In this document: positions 16,895 to 31,800 of the stretch, piece by piece
Position numbering within the stretch: the first letter of the stretch is position 1
Layout of the letters: each line of letters starts with the position of its first letter
Translations under genes and position numbers: made by a program
Notes under the pieces: model-generated
What the model was told of the DNA's origin: nothing
Databases searched by the model: none
The model's input: the letters and a program-made list of their open reading frames with translations, nothing else
Assembly (NCBI RefSeq): GCF_041365695.1
Contig: NZ_JBGFSJ010000003.1
Coordinates: forward strand, 310,001-374,000
Origin: Rhodosalinus sp041365695
GTDB taxonomy: Bacteria; Pseudomonadota; Alphaproteobacteria; Rhodobacterales; Rhodobacteraceae
Reading direction: 5' to 3'
Length of the DNA stretch: 64,000 nt

Positions 16895-19800
16895 TCAGGC
16901 GCTCCTGCGCAAGGCATCCCGCATCCGGACGAAGACGTTGCGCTTCTTGACCGCCAGCTGCGGGCCGGCGACGGCGGGCACGGATCCGCGCGCCGACTTG
17001 TGGCCGAGCGGCTTGTGCGCGAGCGTTCGGACCGCGACGGCGAGCGCCGCGGCCTTCGCGTTGGACCCAGCCAGATGCTTGGCGTCCTCCGGCGCCACGA
17101 GCTCTCCCGTTGCCGCGTCGAAGACGAGCGCGGCCTGCTTTCGCTGCCCATTGCCTTTTGCGGGCGGAGAGGTCTCTGTCTGTTCCTCCTCCGTGATCGC
17201 AACCGTGGTCGTGGCCGTGCTGGTCGTCGTTACCGTCTCGTCCTCCGCGCCGACATCGACCCGAGTTCCGGTCTGCAGATCCTCGCGCATCACCGCGAGA
17301 TCGTTGTGATCGAAGCCGAGGAGATGGCCGATCTCGTGGCGCAGCACGGTCAGGAGATCGACGCGCGATGCCGTGACCGCGCCGTCCTGCATCGCCATGT
17401 CGGTTTCGAGATACCAGCCCGCCCCCGCCGCGGTGGCGTCGATGAGGATGGTGTCCTCGCCCAGCGTGCGGGCCAGAGTGGCGCCTTCGAGATCGGTGAC
17501 GACGAGCGTCACCTCCGCCAGCGCGGCGGCATCCTCCATGGACACGAGGCCACTCCCGAGCCAGTCCTCGAGTGCCTCCTCGAAGACGCGTTCAACCTCC
17601 GTCTGCTGCAGCGTGCTCTCGATATAGGTTTCCGAGGACAGGGCATCGTAGCTGTCCTGCGCAAGCTTCAGCGTCTGGTTGAACTGCGCGTCGTTCGTGG
17701 CGAGACGGAAGTCCTCGAAGGTGGCTTCGCCCGACAGGACGATCAGCCCGAACTGACCGTCGACGAGCGCCGCGTTGAAACCGAACTGACCGACACTCGC
17801 GCCGTTGACGGTGATCCCGAGCCCAGCGCCCTGAATGGTCAGCTTGAGACGATCCGTACGTGCGTCGTCGAGATCCGCGGCGAAGGTTCCGTCTACAACC
17901 ATGCCATCTTCGGAGGTGGCGTGGCCGACGATCACCCGGTCGTTGGCGGTATCGAGCGCGACGAACTTGTAGTTGAAGGCGTCGTAGCGATCGAAGACGA
18001 ATCCGGCCGAGCCGTCGCCACGGATATCGACCTCCATCTCCAGCATACTGTTCGCGCCGAGGCTTACGGCGAGGTCGACGGTCTGCACGGCCGGTGCCGG
18101 CCCGTTGGCGATGCCCGTCAGCACGCCCGAGGCCTCGACCCAACCGCTCGACTGCGAGACGCGCGGCAGTTCTGCGACTGGCGGCGAGAAATCGTCGGTC
18201 TCGTCGAGCGTCCAGGTCGGCGGCAGGATCTGCACCTTGAAGTTGTCGAAGGTGCCGCGCCCGCCGTCCATGGCGATACCCACGAGGCCGCGGTTAAGCG
18301 GGATCGGGTCGCCGTAGACGTCGATCTTGGGCGTGTAGTCGTAAGTGAACCAGTTCACCCCGGCCACGGCGAGCGTCACGTTGTTGCCGTTCACGGCCAT
18401 GGTGACAGTATAATTCTCGCCCGGCTTGATCCGCACCGGCTTGTTGGATTGCACGAGGTAGTTCCAGCCCGTCTCGTCGACGTAACCCATCTCGATCTTG
18501 TTCGTGGACACGTTGATGCCGGCGAACTTGAAGTCGACGTCGCTATAGTAGTCGAAGATCACGTAGCCGTTGGACTTCCAGCCGCCGGTGGGCTTGTCGA
18601 GATTGAAGGTCGTCTCGACCTCGTAATAGGTGGGCAGGTAGTCATCGAGCAGGAAGATGGCCGCGGCAGTGTCGTCCTGGGTCAGCGAGCTGACCGCCAT
18701 CGAGCCCCCGGTGGGCGTGAATTGCCCGTCGTCGACGGCAAAGCCTCCCATTTTGCGGTCATTGAAATCCGCGGTCCGCAGGATGTCGCGCGCCCCGCCG
18801 GGGATATTGCCGGCCTGCGGGTCAGTCGGCGGGCCGGACTGGTCCTGCCAGAAACCGCGGTCGCGCTGGGTCACCAGACCGATCTCGCCATGCGGGTTGC
18901 CCTGCAGCTGGATCACGTTGGAATAACGCGAATCCTGCTCGATCAAGCCCACATCGCTGGTGCGCGTGATGTCCACGCCGTCGGAATAGGCCTGCGCCGC
19001 CAGGAAATCCCACAGCTGCGGCGGCACCTGCCGGCTGACCGTCGCGATGCCGAAGGGCGCGAAGGGGACGAGGTAGCTGTTGAACTCGCCCAGGTGATCG
19101 ATCAGCCGGTCGCCGCCGGTATTGCCGATCAGGATGTCGAGCCCGGCGCCGCCGAACACGCGATCCTCCCAGGACAGGTGCGTTTCGGGCGTGAGGTTCA
19201 GGCCGCCATCGGCCTGGTCGGCATCGCCGAAGGCACCGGTGTCGTAGACCGAGATGTCGGTGCCGATCACATCGTCGGCATTCATCAAATCGTTGCCGAA
19301 GCCCCCGTAGATGCGATCCTGGCCGGTACCGCCGACGATCCAGTCATTGCCCATGTCGCCGAAGATGCGGTCATTGCCGTCGCTCTCCACGGCGACCATG
19401 TTCCCGATCGGGGTACCGTTCGGCGCGAAGGCAACATAGCTCTCCACCAGCGCGCCCTCGTTGTCCGGCGCATTGAGGAAGTACTGCTTCAGACCGTCGG
19501 GCGCGCCGTCCTTCCAGACGGTTCCGTCGTCCTCGAACAGGATCACGCGGCGCGGATCGTACTCGTCGTAGAGGTAAAACTCGCCGGTGCGCTCGCGGGT
19601 CGGCGTGGGCTCATTCCAGTGCTCGTCGCCATCACCGAAGAGCAAGATGTTGCCCGGGTTCCAAGGCCGCGTGAAGTCGGTCCGCGTCAGGCCGACGGGC
19701 TGCACCGCGTTCGGGTTGTCGCCGCTCACGTCGTCGAGATCGGGCGCCGCGCCGTCGAAGCGCAGGATGTAGCCCTCCGCGATCGCCTCGTGGCCGCCGA

Positions 19801-22800
19801 TCGCGTCGTCGCCGGACCCGCCATGCAGGTAGTCGTCGCCCAAGCCGCCGAAGATCACGTCATCGGCGAAGAACGGGTTGTGCGAGGTTGGGTCGGCCGA
19901 ACTCACCGGGGAGATGAAGCTGTCGATCACGTCGAAGGGCGTCAGGTCGACGGCCTTCACGAGTTCGTTCTCGATATTGATCGTCTCCTGCTGGACCCGG
20001 CCCGGCGTGTAGATCTCCTCGTTGAGCACGTTGCCCTGGCTGGTGCGGCGGTCGGGATCGGAGGTCAGAAGCTTCAGCGTCCCATAGAGATCCTCGGAAT
20101 AGGCGGTGCCAAATTCCTCGCCCTGCGCCAGGCCCTCGTTGCGCTGGGTGAAGATGCGCCCGTCGTCGCCGAGCACGCCGTCGATGCCGGCGCCACCGGA
20201 GATCCAGTCGTTGCCCCAGCCGCCGATGATGTCGTCGTTCTCCGCGTCGCCGAAGGCGATGTCGTTGCCGCCGCCGAGATACACTACGTCGTCGCCGGTG
20301 CCGCCATGGACCTCGTCGTCGCCGCCGATATCCTTGAGCGCCCAGAACCCGAACGTGTTCCGCCACGCATCACCCGCGACCGCGAAGCCGGAACCCGGAT
20401 CGTTCGGATCGCCCGTGAAGGTCGGGTCGGTGATGAAGGTGCCCGCGTTCCCGGAATAGTCCGGCCCGCCCTCGCTGTAGTCGAGGTAGGAGACGCCGCG
20501 CACGATGATCCGCTCGCCATCCTCGGGGTTGTAGTCGTCGTAGTCGAAGGACAGGTGCAGCCCGCCCCGCGTGTTGTAGAGCGCCTCGTAGAGCGGCGCG
20601 AAGACGGCCGGGTAGTCAAGCGGGTCGGTGCCCGGTAGAACCGTCAGGTCGATCTGCCCCTCAAGTACGTCCTGACCGTTGATGCCGACAAGACGGATGA
20701 TGTCCGCGTTGTCGCCTGCAATCACGTCGGCGTCGGCGGCGTGCCGCGATAGCGTGGTCGTGGAACCGTCTGGGTTCTCGGCGCTGTTGCGCGCGATCTC
20801 GTCCGGAGCGCCCGTGCCGCCGAAAAGAATGTCGTCGTGGTCGGGCCGCATGTCGGGATCGACCAGGCTGAAGAAGCTGGAAGAGCCGCCGACGATGTCG
20901 TCCTGGCCGTAGCCGCCGAAGACGATGTCGCAGCCGCCGCCGCCCTCGATGTAGTCGTTGCCGTCGATGCCGTTCACGTCGGCAATGGCCTCGATCACCT
21001 TGAGCGGGCCGATGGGATCCTCGGGTCCCTGCGGGTCACGCGCCGCGCTGACATAGCGCGTGGGTGCCACGATACCGTCGATCGTGCCGTCGCCACGCCC
21101 CGCCACGGCGCCCGCGATGGTGCCGTCGCCCTGGATGATGTCGTTGCCGAGCTGGCCGAAGAGCTGGTCGTGACCCCCGCCGCCGGCGATCATGTCGTTG
21201 CCGAATGTGCCGACCCCGGCGAGGCCCGCGCCGATCTCGAAGGTGTGGAACTGCGCGTAGTCGATGGAATACTCGCTCCACCAGGACGGGCCGTTGGGAT
21301 CGCGGTAGTCGCGGGCGATCGGATCGCCGTTCGCATCCAGCGAGACCATGAGCACGCCGCTTCCGCCGTCGGGCGTCTCGGTGATCTCGAAGACGCCGTC
21401 ACCGTCGGGATCTATGCCGTAGCCCGGCGATGGCGCGCGGTCGGTGCGGCCATACATCAGCGTGCCCGCAAGCGTCTGGAAGCGCAACGACGCGATGTCG
21501 TCGTAGAGGTTCTCGTCGATCTCGCCCATCCGGCTTAGGATCACGTTGTCGCCGAAGATCTCGTCGTCGCCATCGAGGCCGTCGAGCGCGTCGTTGCCCG
21601 CCCCGCCGATCAGGATGTCGTCGAGTTCTGAGCCGAAGATGACGTCGTCGCCGCCGGTGGCGAATTCCGCCGTCACGATGGCGATGACCGTGGACAGTTC
21701 TGTCGTCTGGATCTTCTGCGGCAGCGCGAAGGGCTGGTTCGGATCGATGACGTTCTGCTCAACCTGCCCGTGGTCGCCGAAGATGATGTCGGGCGTGTTG
21801 TCGCTGAAGGCCGAGCCGTTGCCGAGGATGATGTCGTCGCCGGCGCCGGCCACGTTCCTGAGCCCGGTCGTGTCGGTCACCCGGTCGCCGAGCGGATCGC
21901 GCACGGGGCTTTCGTAGGGCGCGAAGGTGCCTTCCGCACGCGGCTGGCCCTTGCTGAGAGTCGGCTCCGGGCTGGCGTCGATCGTCGCGACCGTCAGCGC
22001 CCGCGTCAGGATGTCGACGTTGAAGCCGCTGTCGCCGTAGATGTGATCGGTCCCGGCCTCGCCGATGATCGTGTCGTTGCCCGAGCCACCGGCGAGGTGG
22101 TCGCCGGTCTGCGAGCCGATGATCAGGTCGTCGCCCATGCCGCCATAGGCGACGATCCCGACCGAGGCGTAGATCCCGTTCGCCGCCGCGTCGGCAAAGA
22201 GCGCCGAGGCATCGATGATGTCGTGACCGTGCAGCTTGAAGGGATTGGCGACGGCGAAGATGAACTCGTCATCCTCGTTCTCGCCATCGGGTAGCGTCGG
22301 GAAGGGATCGAAGGGCTTCTCGCCGAATTCGAGGCCGTAGGGGTCGTTCGGATTGCCCGAATACCATACGCCGTCCTGGCTGGTATCGCCGTAGATGACG
22401 AGCGGGCTGTCGGGGCCGGCGCCACCGGTGACGATGAAATGATCGCCGCCCTTGCGCTGCTCTCCAGCACGCGTGATGTCATAGGTGGTCAACGTGAGCG
22501 TGACCGGGCCGCCGTCGTCGCAATCGCCCAGCGCCGCGTCCAGCAGAACGAGTGTCCGCCCGTCGGGAAGGATGCGATCGATCGTGAACGCGCCCGGCCG
22601 CCCCTCGATGAAGAGTGTGCCCCCCGCGGCGAAGCCCGCATCGGACCAGTTGGCGGGATTGCCGGCTACGTCCTCGAGATAGACGATCGTCTCCAGCCCC
22701 TCGTTCGACTGGCTGTCCGCGACCACGGCGACCTCGACCGTCACCTCGACCTCGATCGTCGTCTCCTTGGCCTCGACCTTGGAGACGAGGAACAGTCCCT

Positions 22801-25800
22801 CGGGATGTGAGCTGAGCGTGACGGTATCGACGTTTGTATAGTCCTTGGTGCTGCCATCGTTGGGCGCGCTCAGCACCATGATGGCATCGGTGCCCCAGCT
22901 GTCGAACGTCTCGGCGAGGCCGTAATCGGAGCCATTGGCCTTCGCGAAGCCTTCCAGCGTCCGGGTGAAGTCCTCACCCTCGAGCTGGATCAGATCGCCC
23001 ACGGCGAAGCCCGCCTCGACGAAGCTACGGCCGTCGAGCCGCGCCACTTCCAGCGTGCCGTCGGTCTGGTTGTCCAAGTTGAACTTGCCCAGCACGTCGA
23101 CATAGAGGTTACCGCCGCCATGCAGCACTGTCAGCCCGCCATGGGTGCCCTGTACCCAGAAGATCTCGCTGAGGGTGCCGTTGACGAGGTCGGCGCCCTC
23201 GACTTCGATCTCCAGGCCATCGTCGCTGATCTCGACGATGCGGTATTCCTTCGCCGCGTCGCCGATCCCGATGTTCAGAAGATGCCCCGCAAGGAATCCG
23301 GCCTCTTCCCAATCGGTCGCGCCGGTGGTGCCATTGTTGGCCGACCAGCGAAGCGTCGCGCCCGCGGCCGTGGCGTTCTCCACGGTGACCGTGAGATCCT
23401 CGAGGACGTCCCGATCCTGCGCGATCAGCTTCGTGGAGCCGGTGAAGTCTACGTCTGCCGGCAGACCGGTGGTGTCTAGGATCAGCAGCGAATTGTCGGA
23501 CGGATCGCGGTAGGGTTCGTCCGTCTTGGGATCGATATCGGTGACCGTGTAAGCAAGCGCGTCCTCGATGCCGATGATCTTGCCGATCTCGACGAACTGA
23601 CCGATGGAGTCCTCGGCCAGAACGGTCTGACCGACGAGGAAACCTTCGCCTTTCCAGTTGAAGCCCTCGCGGGTGATGACGAGCTTGCCCTCGAACTGGG
23701 GCTCCCGCGCGTAGAGGAAGGCGTAGTCGCTATCGGTCCACTCCGGGATCGCGGTGAACTCGTTCTCCGCCGAGACAGCGGGCGCCGGATTGAGCGTGCC
23801 TTCGACTTCAAGAAGGTCGTTGCCCTCGCCCAGCATCACGTTGACGACTTCGACGGTGCTCTGCTGCGCGTCGTTCGTCACGCCGCCTGCGCCGAAGTTC
23901 ACCTTGCCGAAGCTGATGCCGCCCGGGAAGGTCAGCGTGGTGCCCTGCGCGCTCTCGGCGCCTTCGCCAAAGAGCGGGCCGGTGACATTCGGGAAGACGA
24001 GATCGGGGCCCATGTTGAACCCGGTCAGCGTGGTTTCCGTCAGAACGCCGGTCGTGTCGGCCTTGGAGCCGTCATTGAAGATGTTCAAAACGTCGATCTG
24101 CTGGCTCTCGGGCGGCTGGGTGCCGATGGCGATGAGGAAACTGTCCTCCTCGCCCGGCAGCTTGACCCCGTTGGTCAGCGACCGGTCGGCACCCGCCGGG
24201 CCGCCCTCGACGGCGAGGGGCCCGCGCAGATCGGACAGGCGGTGCGCCTTGACCGGGAAGATCTTCACGCCTTCGCGCGTGGTGGGAACCTCGTAATAAG
24301 GATCGGCCGTCAGCTCGATTTCCTGCAACTGGTAATAGTCCGTCGGGGTGAAGGTCGCCACGGGCGCGATGCGCGTCACGGTCACGGAGCCGGGAGCGGC
24401 CTCGGTCAGGCTCGACAGCCATGCCGCGGCCGAGATGTCGGCGTTCGGATCCAGCGTGAACTGGATCGTGTGATCCTGGCTGTCGTTGAGGCCGCGGATG
24501 ATGGCGATCTTCGCCTCGATCTCGTTCGCGCCATCGGTGATCCGCACCCACTGCCCTTCGAGGAAGCCCTCGCGCAGCCAGCCCTGGACGTCCTCGTTCC
24601 CGGTGCCGAACGCCTCGGAGCGCACCAGCGCCGGCGAGTTCACGCCGCCCTCGGTGATGGTCGTGTAGAATACGTCGCCCGTCCAGATCTCGCGCTCGGC
24701 AAGCTTGGACAGGATCACGTCGTCGAGGATTTCCTGCGCCGATATGGCGCCGACAGAGCCGACGAAATCGGACTGCAGCAGCGTCAGCACATCCGCCGTG
24801 ACCGAGAGCACCTCGTAGTCGCCGTCCGCGAGGCCGCCCGTTCCGGCGATGCGTATCAGGTCGCCCTCTTCCCAGCCTTCGTTGAGGAAGCTGCCGAAAT
24901 CCTCGCCGGTGCCGCGCGTCAGCGTCGCGTTCGCGCCGGTATCGTCGAAGATGATCGAGCCCACGAACGCTGGCGCGGCGCGCAGACCGCCGACCTCCAC
25001 GTAATCGTCCGGCGTGACGGTGACACCGTCTATCGCAGTCACGTTGGCGAGGCCATCGGTGACGACAGCGACCTCGACGTTCTGCGACGGCGCCTTCGTC
25101 AGCCGCAGCTCGTAGGTGTCGGAGCCCGTGGTCGGATCGTCCGGGATCAGGACGGTATCGCGGCCGCTTTCCAGCACGACCGATCCGACCGTGTCGTTGT
25201 CCACCACCTCGATGTCGAGAAGGCCCGTGCCCGAGCGCAGGTTCGGGAAGCGGTAGTCGTCATTCGCATCCAGCGTGACCAGCCCGATCGGCGTATCGCG
25301 CGTGACCGTGACATTCGTCAAAAGGGCCGGCGTGATTGCGCTGCCGTCGATGTCGAGCACCAGCGTCAGGCCAGCCTTGTCGAAGCCCCGGACGGTCGCC
25401 GTGGTGATGCCTGGAACCCCGGTGATCGACACGCTCTCGCCGATCTCGAAGCCGCTCGCGACCCATCCGCCCGAGCGTAGCTCAAGCGCGGCGTAGAGAT
25501 CGCCGGTCGCCTCGTCCTCCCAGGCGATGAGGTCCATGTCGGCGGTCACCGCCTCTAGGTTCCGGCCGAAGCCCAGGACCGCCGTCTCGGGATCCTCGCG
25601 GACATCGTCGTTCTCGGCCGTGATCGTGATGAGAACTGCCTTGTCCCAGTTGGTGCTGTCGAAGCTGATCGTGCCGGTCGCCGCGTCGAAGCGGCCCGTG
25701 CCGCCATCGGACAGTTCGATCGCCTTATCGGTGAGCGCCTTGAGGCCCGCATCGCCGAAGAGGCCGCCGATGTTCACCTTTACCACGATCATGTCGCCGG

Positions 25801-28800
25801 CCTCCGGCGCCTTCTGAAGCTGCACGAGTATCTGGTCGGTCAGTTGTGTGGTCGCGTCGCCCTCGACCGTCAGCGTGCGGCCATCCTCGACGAAACCCGT
25901 GACGACACCTCCGACAACGGTCGCAGATCCGTTCTCGATCTCGGTGACCAGCACGCCGGGCGTGTCGTTGTCGCGCACCTCGACCTCGACGTTGCGGACG
26001 TCGATGGCGTCGTACTCCGCCACGTTGGAGATGACCGAATGCTGCACGACCGTGACCCGGTCGCCCTCGGCGCGGAGATCGTCCACGGCCAGCAGGTCGA
26101 CCGTCTGCGGCGTTTGCCAGTTGTCCTTCGTGAACTTCAGAACGACCGCGCGGCTCGGCACGTAGAGCGTCTCGCCGTCGATCACGATCTCGCGCAGGAA
26201 GTCGGTATCCACCAGCTGGTTGCCGGGATCGAGGTAATCGACGCCGAGGATCTTCGCCTGGCCAACGGTCATCGCCGTCGCCTCCTTGTCGGAGGACACC
26301 CAGAGACTGTCGCCCGACCCGCCCGGCAGGCCGTCGTTCGGCATGGTTCCGTCCTGCTCCTCCTGCGGGGAGCGAGCGGCGGACACGGTGACATAGACCA
26401 CCTCGCTGCCGGTGAGAGCCTTGGCGAGGCGCACGGTGTAGCTGTCGGTCTCGCGGACGGGGTCGCCCTCTCGCACGGCGGTGAAGCCGTTGGGGCCCTC
26501 GTCGATCACAACGAGACCCTCGCCGTCGGTGGTGACGTTGTAGTCGAGCCCGTCGATGACGAGGCCGTCATAGAGGAAGTCATCCGAGCGCACGATGTGA
26601 TCGGCCGCGCCCGAGACGCCCTCGAGCTCGCGGGTGATGATGTCCTCCTGCACGTCGCCGGCGACATTGATGATGTCCGAGCCGAGGCCGCCGATCACCC
26701 GGTAGGCCACGCCGAATGCGGTGGAGCGGACGTAGAACTTGTCGTCGCCCTCGAGACCGTCGACCTCGACCACCTCCACCGTGGAATAGCGGACGTTGAG
26801 GCCCGCGCCGAAGATGCCCTTGTCGGTGATGGCAATATCGTCCGCGAACTCCGTGCCGAGCACCACGAGCTTGTCGAAGCCCGTGCCGCCCTCGACGGAG
26901 ACCGGTGCGTTGACGTTGTAGCGGACCTCGTCCTGCCCGCCGCCGGCGCGGATGTCGGGCGCCTGCGCAACGGAGAAGCCGAGCCCGATCTGCGGGCTGG
27001 CCACACCGTCCTCGTCCAGCACGATAACATCGTCGGAGGTGTCGCCGACCGTGAGATAGGCGTCGAGGAAGTTGATCCCGCCATCGCCGTTGCGGTCCGT
27101 GACGTAGCCGCCCATGCCGTTGGACAAGGCCGCCTTGAGAGTGTCTCCGTCCGCCCGTCCGTCGAAGGCGCTCTCGCCGTTGGCGGCGATGTCCTTGAGC
27201 AGGCTGACGCCGGCCGCAAGGTCGGAGAGGTCGATCGTGCCGTCCTCGTTCCAGTCGTAATCCGTCGTCGCCGCGATGGCGAAGGCGCGCACGATGAACA
27301 GGTCGTTGTCGTCGTCGCCCTCGAGGCGCAGCTCGGACTGGTTGGAGTAGACGCGGAACTCGTCGTTGCCGCTCCCGCCCTGGGCGACCATCGGCGCGGA
27401 AGAGCCGCGCGAGAGCCAGCCGCGCGTGGTCGGCTTGAGGTCCGGGAAGACGTCTTGCGCCAGGAGGTTGCCATCGGCCTCGTTGCGGTTCTCGCCGAAG
27501 ATCTGGCCGATCTGGAAGACGTCGTTGCCTTCGCCGCCGTCGAGTGTCGTGATGACGGTCGTGTCGTCGGAGTAGAAGTGGTCGTTACCGCCCTGCCCCT
27601 CGACCGTCAGCCGGCCGTTGAGCCCGGTGTCGAAGGCGATGCGCTGCACCTCGGCGCTGTCGAACGTGTCCTTGAGAACGTCCTGGTAGCCGTCCACCGA
27701 GCCGTGCAGGAGCGAGACATAGGCCGGCCGGTCGACGGTTTCGCCGGGCAGGAAGGCCGCCGCGCGCAGCAGGAAGATGTCGTCGTTCGGGTCGTCGACA
27801 CCGTTCGCGGTGCTGTCGAAGCCGTAGATGAAGGCCTCGTCGACACCGTCATCCTCCTCGCCAGTGTCGAGGATGTTGATGATGTAGTTCCGTGCGTCGC
27901 CCTGGCTGCCGAGGGTATGGACCTCGTAGGTGTCCGTATCCGACTGGCCGTCGAGCGTTAGCGTGTGCATCGCGAGGACCGACAGCTCAAAAGTCTCGGC
28001 GGCGACCGTCGTCTCGGTGTCGTAAGGCTCAGTCGCGTAGGTGATCGACTTGAGCGCCGGGCTGGTCTGCGCGGCGGCATCCTGCAGGTAGTAGACGACG
28101 AAGCTGTCCTGCCCATCGTCCCGGTCGCCCGGCGCGGCATAGTCGCCTGTCACGGCGTCGGCGGACCCGTAGGCACGCGTTTCGGAGCCGAGATAGACGT
28201 ATCCGGCGTCGCCCCAGGCGGTCAGCCCAGTGCTCCCGCTGGCATCGCCGAACTGGATCCGGTCCACGTCGGCATTGCCGAAGACCCGAGTTATCCCGGC
28301 CGCCGCGCCGTCATCCGCGATGTCCTGCTCGGTGCCCCACGGACGCCATGTCCCGATCGGTGCGCTGCGCGTGGTGTTCTGTGGCGTGCTGGGCGAGCCG
28401 GGCACGCGATTGCCCAGCGTCACCATTACCGCGCCCGCGATGATCTGACCGCGCAGGATGATGTCGGCGCCGAAATTCGGATCCGAATTCGCGAGATCGC
28501 CGCCGTCGTCTCCGTAGATGTCGATGTCCTTCGCCGCCACGATGGCGCTGTTCTCGTGCGAGGCGATATCGTCGCCTGCCCGCAACTCGACATAGCCTTT
28601 CTCCGCGAGGATCAGGCCATGCGGCAGCGGCCGCTCGTTGTCGTCGTGGGTGCCCGGCGCGGTGTCGTTCGCCTCCGCGAAAAGCGCCCAGCCGTCCTGA
28701 ACCAGAAGCAGATCCTGGTTCTGCGAATTGTCGGCGGCCTCCCGCACGGTCAGGACGATGTCGCCCTCGTAGCTATGGGCGAGGACCAGCCGCAGCTGTC

Positions 28801-31800
28801 CATCCGTCTCCGTCAGGACGATGTCGCCCTCCGCTTCGAGCGCCACGTCGTCGAGGTTCTTGGCGAGGTCGTCGTCGTCGCCCAGTCCCTTGCGGCTGTC
28901 GATCTCGAATGCGTTGGCCTTCAGGCCGATCGAGCCTCCGTTCGCGTCCAGATCGACGATGCGGGCGAAAACGTTCGCCGCGGTGACGTCATCGGTGTTC
29001 GCATCGAGGATCGAGCCGTCGGTCGTCCGCAGGCTCGCGTCGTGGATGGTAGTGACGATCCAGACACGAAGATCCTCCCGGATCTCGTCGAGGAAAATTC
29101 CGTCCGTGCGGGCCGTGCTTTCGGCGGCGTCGTAGGCCCGCAGCACGCCGTCGGTATTGTTAAGCGTCGCGACGTCGATCTCGAGGAAGTTGTCGCGTTC
29201 GCCTATGCCGCCGGACAACCCGCTGTCGAAGACGATCGGTGTGACGACCTGCGCGGAGACGTCGGCCGGGTCGGGGTTGACGAAACCGGGCGCGTCCTTG
29301 TTCAGCGAGGCTGAGGACGAAACCATCGTGATGTTCACGCCCGCGACATCGGCCGGGTTCGAGTTGTCATCGTTGTTGGCGTCGATGATTGCCTGCGGCG
29401 AATAGAGCAACACGTCGTCGCCGGTCGAGCGGATGGACTCCACCCGCATGTGGCCGGTCAGCTCGGTCAGCGCGATGTAGCCGTCGGTGACGACCGTGAT
29501 ATCGCCGTCATTGTAGTTCTTGCCGTCGTTCGCGATTTCCGTGAGCGCAAGCACGTTGATCTGCGGCTCGCCCGGCGTGGTGTCAGCCGCCTTCACGATG
29601 ATGTCGCCGTTCTCTGCCGATTGGGCAGAGCCGCCCGCTCCGGCCTGCAGACCGGCCAGGATGCGGTCCTTCGCCGCCCGATCCAGCCCGCGGAAGTCGT
29701 AGGTCGTCCGGGGGATCGTCGTCTGGACGAGATCCGTGCCGATGAAGCCTTCGATCGGGCCGACATAGGAATTGCTGCCCCCGTCGGGCTCGAAGAAGAA
29801 CTCGAAGTAATTGCTTCCGACGGCGGTGCTGTTGTCGCCGGCAACCGGGTCGTCCTCCCATTCCACGGCGATGCCGACACGTCCCGCCGTGCTGGTCTGA
29901 TGGAGACCTTGCTGCAGGAGCACGTCCGCCGTGTTGCCCGCCGCAATCCGGTCGACGTTCACGATGAACTCTCCGGCCTCCGTGCCCTGACGCTTCAGCG
30001 CGCGCAGATCGAGGTCGATGTTGTCGGCGGCGTCGATGGTGATCGCCTCGACGGCCGTCAGGCTCTGCGCCGCCGTTAGGCTTCCGCTCGGCGTCAGGTC
30101 GACGGCCGTGCCGTCCGGTGTGAGCGACAGCTGCACGGACAGGCCGTCATCGCTGACCTGCACGTAGTAGTAGGCGTTGTCCGTCAGGCCGAGACCGGAG
30201 CCCGAATACTGTACGAGCTGGCCATCCACGAAACTGTTCGACTGACCGAGGAAGATGGTGTTGGTCAGGCCGCTGACCTGGCTCGTCTGGAAGCTTTGGC
30301 TCTGGGGCAGACCGGCCACGCTGGTCAGGTCGACATTGAGCCGCTCGGTGGCCGAGCCCACGTCGTTGGCGGCCTCCACGTTCAGGATGTTCGTCACGAT
30401 CAGCGCGGCGCGACCGTCGCCGGTGGTGACGCCACGGTCCTTTCCGGACAGGATCGAGCCCTTGCCGCCGCCGCCGGCATTGATGATCGAGGTGGTCCCG
30501 ATCGGGTTGTTGATAGTGCCATCGATGATGACGTTGCTGTCGCCGGTATTGATGATCTCGATGAGTGTTGGTGCGACCTCGGCGTTGATCGTGAAGGTCA
30601 GCGGCGCGACCTTGCCGGGGTTCAGCCAGACGAGCGGACGGTCGGTGGACTGCACGTCGATGTTGTTGATCTCGATGTCGAGGAACGAGGCATTCGTGAT
30701 CCGAACCCGCTCGAGCGTCTCGCGGAACGTCCATGTGCCGCCGATACCGTCCATGCGCGACGAGTCGAAGGCCACGTCGCCGGGACCCGGGTTGCCGATG
30801 TCGTTCACGACGATGCGCCTGCTCTTGATGGTGCCGGAATCGATGGCCGCGGCACCGGCGCCCGAGCCCTCGCTGTCGTCGATGGTGACATTGATCGCCT
30901 TGGTGATCTTGCCATCCTCGTCGACATCGACTTCGCGGATCACGTCCAGTTCCGGCGAGCGTCCCGACAGGATCGTCACGTCGCTGTCGAAGTCGATGTC
31001 GTCGTCGAAATCGGTGCTCTGGTCGCCAGATTCGCTTGATCCGCCAGATGCCAGCGAACGCTTGGAATGGCGGGCATTGTTGTCGACCAGAGTATGGCCG
31101 CCGTTCACGGTCGTGACGTAGAAAGCCAGCCGGAATTTGGAGTTGTCGAACTGGGCCAGCTCGGTGAATTCGCCGTCGGGATTCTCTACCCCCGGTGTGA
31201 CGAGCTCGATGCGCGGCCCTGCAGTCACCTCGGCGCCGAGGGCGCCATCGACCTTGCCGGTCAGATCCTGCTGGAGCGTCGTGTCGGAATCGACATAACC
31301 GAACAGACCGGATGACCGGCTGTAGGCCGAAGCCTTCGTGCGCACGTCATCGAAGGACGTTATAAAATCCACGCCCTGATAGCCGATGATGTCGGCATTC
31401 GCGTTGATCGTGATCTTGTTGTGCGCCTGATACTTCGCGGTCGCGTCGGCCTCGCCCTCGGAGTAGAAGCCGCCACCCCGTCCGTCCGCGCTCGCGGTGA
31501 TGTTCGTGGCCCAGCCAAGGTTCAGGTCGAAGCGGTCGCCCACGGTCGACTGCAGGATCACCTCCGAGGCCTCGACCTTGGCGCCCGAGCCGATCGTGAC
31601 GTCGGCACGCGCGCTGTCGGTGACGAAGTCGGCACGCGCCTCGCCGTCGCCGCCGAAGCCGTTGCCGCGGGCGGTCGCGATCGAGGAGCCGCGAACAGCG
31701 CCGGAAGCCGCCAGCTTCGCCATGTTGCCGACCAGCACGACGGCGTTCGAACCGATGGTTACGTCGACGTTGTAGTCCAGGTTAATGCGGCTGTCCGCAT

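Noticed and set aside
16883..20638. A 1,251-codon plus-strand open frame opposite the end of the giant gene
   Set aside because: It is the antisense shadow of the giant gene in GC-rich DNA with strongly biased codons. Its translation is low-complexity and rich in Arg, Asp, Val and His, with no recognisable domain and no ribosome site.
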